Assembly (NCBI GenBank): GCA_963814875.1
Contig: CAWFFJ010000017.1
Coordinates: 124,001-188,000, forward strand
Direction: 5' to 3'
DNA: 64,000 nt
Source: CAVSIS01 sp963814875
GTDB lineage: Bacteria > Acidobacteriota > Thermoanaerobaculia > Thermoanaerobaculales > Sulfomarinibacteraceae
The notes beneath the pieces are model-generated. The model was not told the origin of the DNA. It saw nothing but the letters and a program-made list of their open reading frames with translations, and made no database searches. The position numbers and the translations under genes were made by a program. Position 1 is the first letter of the stretch. Each line of letters opens with the position of its first letter. Below are positions 16,136 to 22,859 of this stretch, in pieces.

Positions 16136-18709
16136 GTGATCGGCAGACAGATCGGACACTACACGGTCCTCGAACGCCTCGGTGGAGGCGGCATGGGGGT
16201 GGTCTACAAGGCTCGTGACGAGCGCCTCGGCCGCCTTGTCGCGCTCAAGTTCCTGCCGCCCCACCTCGGCGACCACCCCGTCGCCCGCGAGCGCTTCGTC
16301 CGAGAGGCCCGGGCCGCTTCCGGCCTCGATCACGCAAACCTCTGCACCGTGTATGACATCGGCGAGACCGACGACGGGTCGATGTTCATCTGCATGGCGT
16401 ACTACGAGGGCGAGTCGCTCAAGCAGCGTCTGGCTCGCGGACCGCTCGCGGTGGCCGACGCGGTGGCCGTCACGCGGCAGGTCGCCGAAGGGCTCGCATG
16501 CGCCCATCGTGCCGGCATCCTCCACCGCGACATCAAGCCGGCCAACCTCATGCTGACCTCCCGCGGCGAGGTCAAGGTGGTCGACTTCGGTCTCGCCGAC
16601 CTCGTCGGCGAGGCCCGGCTGACGCGGACAGGCACGACCATGGGAACGGTTCCGTACATGTCTCCGGAGCAGGTCCGCGGGGAAGAGCTGGACCTGCGCT
16701 GCGACCTGTGGGCGCTCGGGGCCATTCTGTACGAGATGCTGACCGGAAACCGGCCGTTCGACGCTCGTTCCGAGCCTGCGGTGATGCACGCGATACTGGA
16801 GAATAGCCCGCCGCCGCCGTCGAGCCTCCGTCCCGAGGTGCCGGAAGCCTTGGACGACCTCGTTGGCCGGCTCTTGACCAAGGACCGCTCGGTTCGGTTG
16901 GCGCCGGCCGAGGCCGTGGTCGAGGTCCTCTCCGGACGCTCCACGGCGGTTGCCGAGATGGGGACGACGACAGCTTTGGCGGTGTCGCCGCGTCGCGCTC
17001 GCAGGTGGCGGCGGCCGGCGCTGCTCGTCGCGGGGGCGGTGATAGCGGTAGGAGCGGTACTGGGCGCGGTGTTCGGCTTCGGCTCCCTCATCGGCGGCCA
17101 CGACCCGGGTTACCGCAGCCTGGCTGTGATGCCGTTCGAGAACTTCACCGGGGACTCCGCGAAGGACTTCCTGGCGGACGGCATCGCCTCCGGTCTGATC
17201 ACACGCCTCGGCGAGCTCGACGGGCTCGAGGTGGTGGGTCGGTCGGAGGCGTGGCGGCTGCGGGGAAGTGAGCTTGCCGCCAAGCAGATCGGCGCCCGGC
17301 TCGGGGTCGGAGTGCTGCTCGAGGGCGGTGTGGCCGAGAGCCGCGACCACCTCATCGTGACTACCAATCTGGTGGATGTCCGCACTGGGCGGGTGGTCTG
17401 GAGCGAGCAGATGGAAGGTGCGGAGGACGACGTCCTGGCACTTGAGCAGCACATCGCCGACCGGCTGGTCCGGGTGCTGGCGATCAGTCTTTCTCCTCAC
17501 GAACGCCAACGGTTGGCCAGTGATCCGACCCGGTCGTTTGCGGCTTACGAGCTCTACCTCAAGGGGGAGCGGCTGCTCGAGACCGCGACTGACACGGCCG
17601 GCGTGACGCCGGCGGTCGAGCTGTACCGGCAGGCGCTGCAGCTCGACGGCGACTTTGCCCTCGCCTGGGCGGGACTGAGCGAGGCGCTGTGGGAGCGGGC
17701 TCGCCGGGACGGCTCGAAGGAAGCTCTGACGGAGGCCGACGCCGCAGCTCACAAGGCGCTCGCGCTCGACCCCGAGCTGCCGGCGGCCCAGATTGCCCTG
17801 GCGAGAGTGCTCCGCGAGAGTGGCCAGTACCAGGCGTCGATCAGCGAGCTCGAGGCGGCCCTCGCCCGCAACCCGAACCCGGCCGAGGCTTGGCGTGAGC
17901 TGGCCTCGAGCTACGAACGCGTCGGCGACCTTCAGGCCGCAGAGGATGCCCTCCGTTCGGCGACTGCCGCGGCCCCGAGAGGGTGGCGGAACTGGAACGA
18001 GCTCGGCGGACTCCTGTGGTCGCTCGGGCGCTACGAGGAAGCCCGGGACGCCTACGGGCGCGCCGCCGAGCTGGCGCCGCCGGAAATCTCCCGCCCGCGT
18101 GAGAACCTCGCGGCGGTCGAGATCTCGCAGGGCCACTTCGACGCTGCGCTTGACGCCTACGCGAAGATCCCCACCCCGATCACGAGCTCGACGCTGGCGT
18201 CGAACATTGGCACCGCGTTCTACTTCTCGAAACGCGCAGACCGCTTCCAACGGTCCGAGGATTACTACCGTCTCGCGGTGCGGCTCAACCCGCGCAGCGA
18301 CCAGGTCCGGCGCAACCTGGCTGACGTCCTGCTCAAGCTCGGCCGCCGCGGCGATGCCGAACGGGAGTACCGGCAGGCGCTGACGCTGGTCGAGGACCGT
18401 CTGACGACCGATCCCAACGACCGCGAGCTCGGCCTGCGGCGGGCGTTCTACGCCGCGCGGGCCGGTCAGTGCAAGGACGCGATCCGATGGGCGGGCGAGC
18501 TCGCCGTCGAGCTCCCCGGCACCGCCGAGAACACCCATCGCCTGGCCTATGTGTTCGCGCTGTGTGGGCGCCGTGAGGAGGCGCTGGAGCAGCTTCACCG
18601 GGCCGTCGAAGCCGGCGTGTCGCCGGAGCTGCTGCGCGAGGAGGACGAGTTCGCCACGCTCCGATCGGACCCGGAATTCAAGAAGCTCGTGGAGGCCAAG
18701 GCTCCCTGA
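16136..18709 (+). CDS. Hanks-type Ser/Thr protein kinase with TolB-like domain and TPR tail
   Basis: An 857-residue membrane kinase. Residues 8-270 are the kinase: glycine loop LGGGGMGVVYKA, catalytic K38, HRDIKPAN with D132, DFGLA, and APE-like SPEQ. All catalytic residues are present. A hydrophobic helix at about 293-318 (LLVAGAVIAVGAVLGAVFG) places the kinase in the cytosol and the rest outside. Residues about 325-450 (SLAVMPFENFTGDSAKDFLADGI) match the TolB-like/FlgO module common in acidobacterial kinases and adenylate cyclases. At least six TPRs fill residues 470-857. The start is GTG, five bases after GAGAAGG. It stands alone as a transcription unit; its substrates are unknown. A second TPR kinase lies 40 kb away. 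Confidence 0.95.
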   Translation: MIGRQIGHYTVLERLGGGGMGVVYKARDERLGRLVALKFLPPHLGDHPVARERFVREARAASGLDHANLCTVYDIGETDDGSMFICMAYYEGESLKQRLARGPLAVADAVAVTRQVAEGLACAHRAGILHRDIKPANLMLTSRGEVKVVDFGLADLVGEARLTRTGTTMGTVPYMSPEQVRGEELDLRCDLWALGAILYEMLTGNRPFDARSEPAVMHAILENSPPPPSSLRPEVPEALDDLVGRLLTKDRSVRLAPAEAVVEVLSGRSTAVAEMGTTTALAVSPRRARRWRRPALLVAGAVIAVGAVLGAVFGFGSLIGGHDPGYRSLAVMPFENFTGDSAKDFLADGIASGLITRLGELDGLEVVGRSEAWRLRGSELAAKQIGARLGVGVLLEGGVAESRDHLIVTTNLVDVRTGRVVWSEQMEGAEDDVLALEQHIADRLVRVLAISLSPHERQRLASDPTRSFAAYELYLKGERLLETATDTAGVTPAVELYRQALQLDGDFALAWAGLSEALWERARRDGSKEALTEADAAAHKALALDPELPAAQIALARVLRESGQYQASISELEAALARNPNPAEAWRELASSYERVGDLQAAEDALRSATAAAPRGWRNWNELGGLLWSLGRYEEARDAYGRAAELAPPEISRPRENLAAVEISQGHFDAALDAYAKIPTPITSSTLASNIGTAFYFSKRADRFQRSEDYYRLAVRLNPRSDQVRRNLADVLLKLGRRGDAEREYRQALTLVEDRLTTDPNDRELGLRRAFYAARAGQCKDAIRWAGELAVELPGTAENTHRLAYVFALCGRREEALEQLHRAVEAGVSPELLREEDEFATLRSDPEFKKLVEAKAP

Positions 18710-18932
18710 CCGCAGTCCCTCCGGGGGCGCGCTCTCCAGCGACCCAAGCAGTCACGACACGACCCGGCCGGCAATTCTCCGGTGCAACGAAGCCTGCAGA
18801 TCCCGCGGCGCGTCGAAGCGAGGGCCACGAGAGGTCGTGAGCTGCTCGGCAAGAGTCTGCGGTCCAGAGGCGGGACTCGGCAGGCCCACTTCGTCGCGAG
18901 GCGCGCGATCCCGTCATGGAGTTCGCGCTTCC

Positions 18933-19116
18933 GAGCCTGCACTTTTCGGCAGGTCACGCGACGAGGGCGTCGAGATGCCTGCCCTGGTGGAGCCATCGAG
19001 CGACGAGGCACCGAGGCGTATCTGAAGATACGTCGCAGGTGCCGAGTTGCGAAGAGGGCCCGCCAGGGTTGGTAGATCGGCGCCCGCAGTAGGGACCTGC
19101 CGAAATGTGCAGGCTC
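18933..19116. repeat. Long imperfect palindromic intergenic element (184 bp)
   Basis: The 23-base ends (18933-18955 and 19094-19116) are inverted copies with a single mismatch; the left begins GAGCCTGCAC and ends GGCAGGTC. The arms stay complementary inward: CCCTGGTGG opposes CCGCCAGGG, GGCACC opposes GGTGCC, and the centre is CGTATCT-ga-AGATACG. A transcript would fold into one long hairpin. The element lies between convergent genes, and its right end overlaps the TGA stop of the minus-strand neighbour. The remaining 220 bp before it (18710-18932) show no gene. Related sequence occurs at 26681 and a fragment at 15914. Confidence 0.8.
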
Positions 19117-19642
19117 AGTTGTTCCGGTCGATGATCACGCCCGGATCGAGGGGCTGGCCGATCTGGCGGTCGTCGCCGGGCTTGTCCGGGGTGCCGTTGT
19201 CGCTCCACAGCTCGACCTCGTAGTACCAGACCGTCGGGACCTCGCAGCCCCTCTGCACCGGCCCGCTGTCCACCGCCGGCGCACCGAGGTCGACGCGGAA
19301 GACCTTGGACGCGAAGCAGCGCTCGGAGGCTGCGCCTTCAGGCATGTGGCGGATCAGCAGGTACTCGCCGCGGTTGGGAGCGTCGTTCTCGCCGTTGATC
19401 TGCCACTTTACGCGGTCGCTGCAGTCGGCGGTGGCCGTGGGACAGATCCGAACCGTGGCACGGTCGGCTGACGGAGCCGCGGTCGCCGCCTGCTGTCCCG
19501 GACCTGCGGCCTGGCGCTGGACCGAGAGGGTCACCGTCTCGGGGGTCTTTGTCGTCTGCGCAACGCACAGAACCGGGAGACCCAGCGTGAGTCCGGCGAA
19601 GGTGATGGCGCGCAGAGTGAGCGATCGAGTTGTCGCTGTCAT
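19115..19642 (-). CDS. Small secreted protein of unknown function
   Basis: A 175-residue protein with a good signal peptide (MTATTRSLTLRAITFAGLTL, cleavage near CVAQTT). The mature part begins with a Gln/Ala/Thr-rich low-complexity stretch (residues 33-63). A compact C-terminal part follows, with four cysteines (CPTATADC, ERCFASK, RGCEVP) that could form disulfides, and with WQINGENDAPNRG and WYYEVELWSDN. I do not recognise a family. GAGGAG lies before the ATG, and a promoter with TTGACG and a 17-base spacer lies upstream, so the gene looks expressed. It is divergent from bactofilin and its stop overlaps the 184-bp palindromic element. Confidence 0.75.
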   Translation of the reverse strand: MTATTRSLTLRAITFAGLTLGLPVLCVAQTTKTPETVTLSVQRQAAGPGQQAATAAPSADRATVRICPTATADCSDRVKWQINGENDAPNRGEYLLIRHMPEGAASERCFASKVFRVDLGAPAVDSGPVQRGCEVPTVWYYEVELWSDNGTPDKPGDDRQIGQPLDPGVIIDRNN

Positions 19643-19725
19643 GATGATTCTCCTCGTAGCGTAGACGAGTCGTCTGGCGGAGCCCGAAGGACACCTATTT
19701 CAGCGACTCGGTCTCGATATTTGGT

Positions 19726-19754
19726 ATGGTAGGGCGAACCGTGCCCGCCGTCAA
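19726..19754 (-). promoter_or_regulatory. Sigma-70-type promoter of the small secreted protein gene
   Basis: Read on the minus strand, TTGACG (5 of 6 matches to the -35 consensus) is followed after exactly 17 bases by TACCAT (4 of 6 to the -10). The implied start of transcription is about 77 bases before the ATG. TTGACG with the same spacing also precedes the patatin gene and the beta-barrel gene. Confidence 0.5.
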
Positions 19755-19899
19755 GGACACCCGACTGGGAATGCGCTCTCTCCGCCCGAACTCGGACGCC
19801 TGGCTCGAGGAGCATGGGTGTGTCGTGTGACCCGGGCCACCACGCCTCGGCGACTCCTGCGCTAGTTTGGAGGCCCAGGCACAGGAGAGGGAGGTCACG

Positions 19900-20439
19900 A
19901 TGATGTGGAAGAAGGACAGCGAGGAGCAGACGTCCGGACCGCGGGTGACGCCAACGACGAGCGCGCCCGTACCCCCGAAGCCCGCACCCGTGGAGCGCCA
20001 GGCGCACTCGAACGCGAGCGGCGAGCGCGCAACCATCGGCCCGTCGATCCGCATCCGGGGCGACGTCTCGGGCGACGAGGACCTGCTCGTTCAGGGTCAG
20101 ATCGAGGGCTCTGTGGATCTCACCCAGCACTCGGTCACGATCGGGGCGGAAGGTCGCGTCCGAGCTAACGTGTCGGGCCGGTCGGTGGTTGTGGAAGGCG
20201 AGGTCAACGGCGACCTGCACGGGCTCGAGCAGGTGATACTGCGACGTTCGGCCAAGGTGCAGGGCAACATCACCTCGCCGCGGGTGATCATTGAGGATGG
20301 GGCGAGCTTCCGCGGGGGCATCGACATGGGAGGCGACGCGCAGGTTCGGCCGGCTCGTCCAGCGCCGGGTCCGATACCGGTGGCGACGACCTCCGGAGGA
20401 TTGGCTGAAGGCCTCGTCGAGAAGGCCGCAAAGGCCTGA
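19900..20439 (+). CDS. Bactofilin (polymer-forming cytoskeletal protein)
   Basis: A 179-residue protein: a Pro/Thr-rich flexible N-tail (residues 10-40), a right-handed beta-helix core of about 100 residues (SIRIRGDVSGDEDLLVQGQIEG through VIIEDGASFRGGIDMGG) and a short tail rich in Pro and Ala. Regular recurrence of G-D/E-V/L-x-G units is typical of bactofilin. These proteins polymerise without nucleotide and scaffold cell-wall enzymes or shape structures at the membrane. GGGAGGTCACG precedes a double ATG; the first is used. The downstream methyltransferase-like gene begins on the base after the stop (TGAATG), so the two are translationally coupled. An upstream in-frame start is not needed. 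Confidence 0.93.
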   Translation: MMWKKDSEEQTSGPRVTPTTSAPVPPKPAPVERQAHSNASGERATIGPSIRIRGDVSGDEDLLVQGQIEGSVDLTQHSVTIGAEGRVRANVSGRSVVVEGEVNGDLHGLEQVILRRSAKVQGNITSPRVIIEDGASFRGGIDMGGDAQVRPARPAPGPIPVATTSGGLAEGLVEKAAKA

Positions 20440-21069
20440 ATGACCCTCAGAGGCCGCTGGCGCACGCCGGCGGAGGAGCCGGAACCGTCGCCGACCAGCG
20501 CAGAGCGCCACGCCGTGGCATTCGCGGAGGCGTTGGCGCGCCTCGGTGATGCTGGCGGCGCGCGGCTGCTCGATCTGGGCCCGGTCGTCGGGGCGAACCT
20601 CGAGGTCTTTCGCCGCGTTGCCCGCTCGGTGGTCGTCGCCGATCTGGCTGCAGCGTGCGGCCTCGGAGAGAGCGTGCGCCACGGCGAGCCGAACCGGCCG
20701 GCAACGGCGGTCGACGCCGTCCTGGCGTCGACATCCGGGCAGGTCGATCTGGTGCTCGCTTGGGACCTGCTCAACTACCTCTCGCTGGAAGCCGTGGCTC
20801 TTCTGTGTACGCGACTCGCCGAGAGGTTGGCCCCTGGAGCGGCCCTGCACGCATTTGTCGCAACGGGCGCCGTGATGCCCGCCAGACCGGGACGCTGGAT
20901 CATCCGAGCGCGCGATCGCCTGATCCTGGAAACGAGCACCCTCGCCGAACGGCCTGCACCGTGCTGGCTGCCGGCCGTCGTCGAGAAGACCCTGTCGGGC
21001 TTTCGGGTGGAGCGGTCGGTGGTGCTCCCCACGGCCCGAGAAATCCTGGCCGTGCGCGTGGAGTCATGA
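20440..21069 (+). CDS. SAM-methyltransferase-like protein coupled to bactofilin
   Basis: A 209-residue protein whose ATG directly follows the bactofilin stop. ARLLDLGPVVGANLEVFRR (about residues 42-60) resembles motif I of class I methyltransferases, VVVADL supplies the acidic end of strand beta-2, and VDLVLAWDLLNYLS resembles motif IV. Motif I lacks the usual GxGxG: LDLGPVVGAN has only two glycines, so cofactor binding should not be taken for granted. Later segments (ALHAFVATG, CWLPAVVEKTLSGFRVERSV) fit the rest of the Rossmann fold. Coupling to bactofilin suggests a role in envelope or cytoskeleton biology, but that is inference. It converges on the beta-barrel gene with no gap between their stops. 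Confidence 0.7.
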   Translation: MTLRGRWRTPAEEPEPSPTSAERHAVAFAEALARLGDAGGARLLDLGPVVGANLEVFRRVARSVVVADLAAACGLGESVRHGEPNRPATAVDAVLASTSGQVDLVLAWDLLNYLSLEAVALLCTRLAERLAPGAALHAFVATGAVMPARPGRWIIRARDRLILETSTLAERPAPCWLPAVVEKTLSGFRVERSVVLPTAREILAVRVES

Positions 21070-21813
21070 CTAGAACGCTCGCACAACCCCAACCCAGATG
21101 TTCGGCCCGGTTGAGTCGGTGTCGGCCTCGATCTCAGCCGCCGGCGCGAGCGATCCGGTGGCCGGCACCATGTGCTTGAGCCTGCCCCAGTAGTATGCCG
21201 CGCCGAACTGCACCGCCCAAGGGCTCTCCTGCGACAGCGGAACGTCGATCCCGACGCCGAAGGTGAGCGCCGGGAACCAGCCGTCGTTGAGGACCTCGAG
21301 GCGCTCGTAGAAGAAGGTGTTGTGGAGGGTGAGCTGAGTGGTATCGCGTTCGTAGGCGAAGCCGGCGGCAAGCAGAATGAAGGGTTTGACGCGCTCGCAG
21401 TCGGGACACGGCATCCAATGGGCCGCGGCCAGGAGGTTGGCGAAGACGCTGTAGTTCTGGACGAACTTCAGGTTTGCCGGACCCGCCTCGGCGGTGGGCA
21501 CCGTGGTTTCGCCATCGATCTGGCCCTGGCTGAAATCGAGCTCGACGCCGAGCCGGAACTTCGGGTTGACGCGCCAGAAGAGCTGGGTGCCGAGGCTCAG
21601 GTTGGTGATGTCATCCCAGGTGTCGAAGTTGGAGCCGAAGGTGTCGTTGATCATCCGGATCTGAGCGTTGGTGGCGGTCTGCTTGGGCCACGACCGCTGC
21701 AGGTACAGGGTCCACCAGTGGCTTGCGTCGGCATCCTGGGCGGGTGCGTAGGGTACCACTGCGATCAGGACCATGGCGGTGAGGAGGAGCGACAGCGACC
21801 TGCTACGGGACAT
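21070..21813 (-). CDS. Probable outer-membrane beta-barrel protein
   Basis: A 247-residue protein with a signal peptide (MSRSRSLSLLLTAMVLIAVV, cleavage near APAQDA). The mature part is a series of short alternating amphipathic strands (LSLGTQLFWRVNPKFRLGVELDF, WFPALTFGVGIDVPL, WAVQFGAAYYWGRLKHM) ending in Phe (VGVVRAF), the C-terminal signature read by the BAM complex. One C-x2-C pair (CPDCERVKPF) sits in a loop. It resembles outer-membrane proteins of unknown function from Acidobacteriota and Proteobacteria; no pore specificity can be read. AAGGAGG supports the start. It converges with the methyltransferase-like gene, stop codons adjoining. Confidence 0.75.
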   Translation of the reverse strand: MSRSRSLSLLLTAMVLIAVVPYAPAQDADASHWWTLYLQRSWPKQTATNAQIRMINDTFGSNFDTWDDITNLSLGTQLFWRVNPKFRLGVELDFSQGQIDGETTVPTAEAGPANLKFVQNYSVFANLLAAAHWMPCPDCERVKPFILLAAGFAYERDTTQLTLHNTFFYERLEVLNDGWFPALTFGVGIDVPLSQESPWAVQFGAAYYWGRLKHMVPATGSLAPAAEIEADTDSTGPNIWVGVVRAF

Positions 21814-21886
21814 GGCGGCGGCCTCCTTGTGTGCGTCCCCTGGTCCGTTCCCGGGGAGGCATCAATCTCGACATGGAGCTGCTCTC

Positions 21887-21915
21887 AGTTTCCGTTCGGA
21901 TCTGCGACCCGTCAA
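21887..21915 (-). promoter_or_regulatory. Candidate promoter of the beta-barrel gene
   Basis: On the minus strand TTGACG is followed after 17 bases by GAAACT. The -35 matches consensus at five of six positions, the -10 at only three. Support comes mainly from the identical -35 and spacing at two other genes here. Confidence 0.4.
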
Positions 21916-22109
21916 GCGGCAGGACTGCCACGGGGCATGGGGATGCGGGACGCGACGTCGTCGGCTCGATTGCGGACGGCGGGCGCCGTGCGTTCGCCCC
22001 TGAGTGACCGGTACGGGGGGCACCGAGCCGTCGGTGATGTGCTTCCGGTGGTCGGACCCCTGGTGGACAGGTCGGAGACGCGGCCGCGGGCGAATCATGA
22101 GGACCACTC

Positions 22110-22138
22110 TTGTCGGTGGCCCTCGCCTGCGGTACAAC
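22110..22138 (+). promoter_or_regulatory. Candidate promoter of efpL
   Basis: TTGTCG and TACAAC, four of six matches each, stand 17 bases apart and end 19 bases before the GTG start. Together with GGAGGT at 22148 this favours the shorter EfpL reading. Confidence 0.35.
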
Positions 22139-22157
22139 GTCGGCCGCGGAGGTCACC

Positions 22158-22730
22158 GTGAAGAGCGCAACCGATATCTCTCGTGGGGACATACTGGACC
22201 TCGACGGTGCCCCGTGGCTGGTACTCGACGTTGGATCGCAGACGCCGTCGGCCCGCGGCTCGAGCCTGCTCGTGAAGCTCAAGGTGCGCAACCTCGCCAC
22301 CGGTCAGGTACTGGCCAAAACCATGCGCGGCGGCGACATGGTCGAGGCCGCCGACTGCGAGAAGCGCGCGATCCAGTTCTTGTACCGCCAGGACACGGAG
22401 GCGGTGTTCATGGACCTCGAGACCTTCGACCAGTTCGGGCTAGGTGACGACGCTCTCGGTGACGCCGCCGGCTACCTGGTGGACGGGCTCGAGGCACGCT
22501 CGCTGCTGTACAACGGCAGGATCCTGTCCGTTGAGCTGCCGACCACGGTGGAGCTGGAGGTGATTGAGACTGCTCCGGCCCTCAAGGGCTCCACCGCGCA
22601 AGCTCAGCTCAAGCCCGCAGTCGTGGAGACCGGCATCACGGTCCTGGTGCCGCCCTACATCACCACCGGTGAGAGGATCAAGGTCGATACCCGGGACGGC
22701 CGCTTCGTCGAGCGCGCTCGGAGTGTGTAG
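22158..22730 (+). CDS. efpL: Elongation factor P-like protein EfpL (YeiP)
   Basis: A 190-residue three-domain EF-P homologue. The GTG start, four bases after GGAGGT, gives the usual length and the usual opening (VKSATDISRGD). The KOW-domain tip reads SQTPSARG with Arg at position 33, matching E. coli YeiP/EfpL (SPTARG) and not the modified Lys34 or Arg32 loops of canonical EF-P. The C-terminal domains keep ELPTTVELEVIETAPALKGSTA and the closing ITVLVPPYITTGERIKVDT. EfpL relieves ribosome stalling at polyproline and related motifs without a modified lysine. No EF-P-modifying gene (epmA, earP) is nearby, in line with this. The next gene converges from the other strand. Confidence 0.92.
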   Translation: MKSATDISRGDILDLDGAPWLVLDVGSQTPSARGSSLLVKLKVRNLATGQVLAKTMRGGDMVEAADCEKRAIQFLYRQDTEAVFMDLETFDQFGLGDDALGDAAGYLVDGLEARSLLYNGRILSVELPTTVELEVIETAPALKGSTAQAQLKPAVVETGITVLVPPYITTGERIKVDTRDGRFVERARSV

Positions 22731-22859
22731 CTCGTCGATGGATGGTGGATTTTGGAGCGCCGTGAAGGGCCTGTTGAGGCGCGTTCGAGGAGCAGTGCTC
22801 CGAGTCTGGGCCGAGAATGCAACGAGGACAGAGCTTCGCGCCGCCCGAAAGACGCCTTG

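Larger units (their letters stand above)
21814..22157. other. Divergent intergenic region between beta-barrel gene and efpL
   Basis: These 344 bp hold no gene that I can support. They contain a minus-strand promoter for the beta-barrel gene and a weaker plus-strand promoter for efpL, listed separately. An in-frame TTG at 22110 would extend EfpL but lies on that promoter's -35 hexamer. Confidence 0.6.

Noticed and set aside
16061..18598. 845-codon minus-strand frame antisense to the first kinase
   Set aside because: No recognisable domain; the sense strand has every kinase motif and TPRs.
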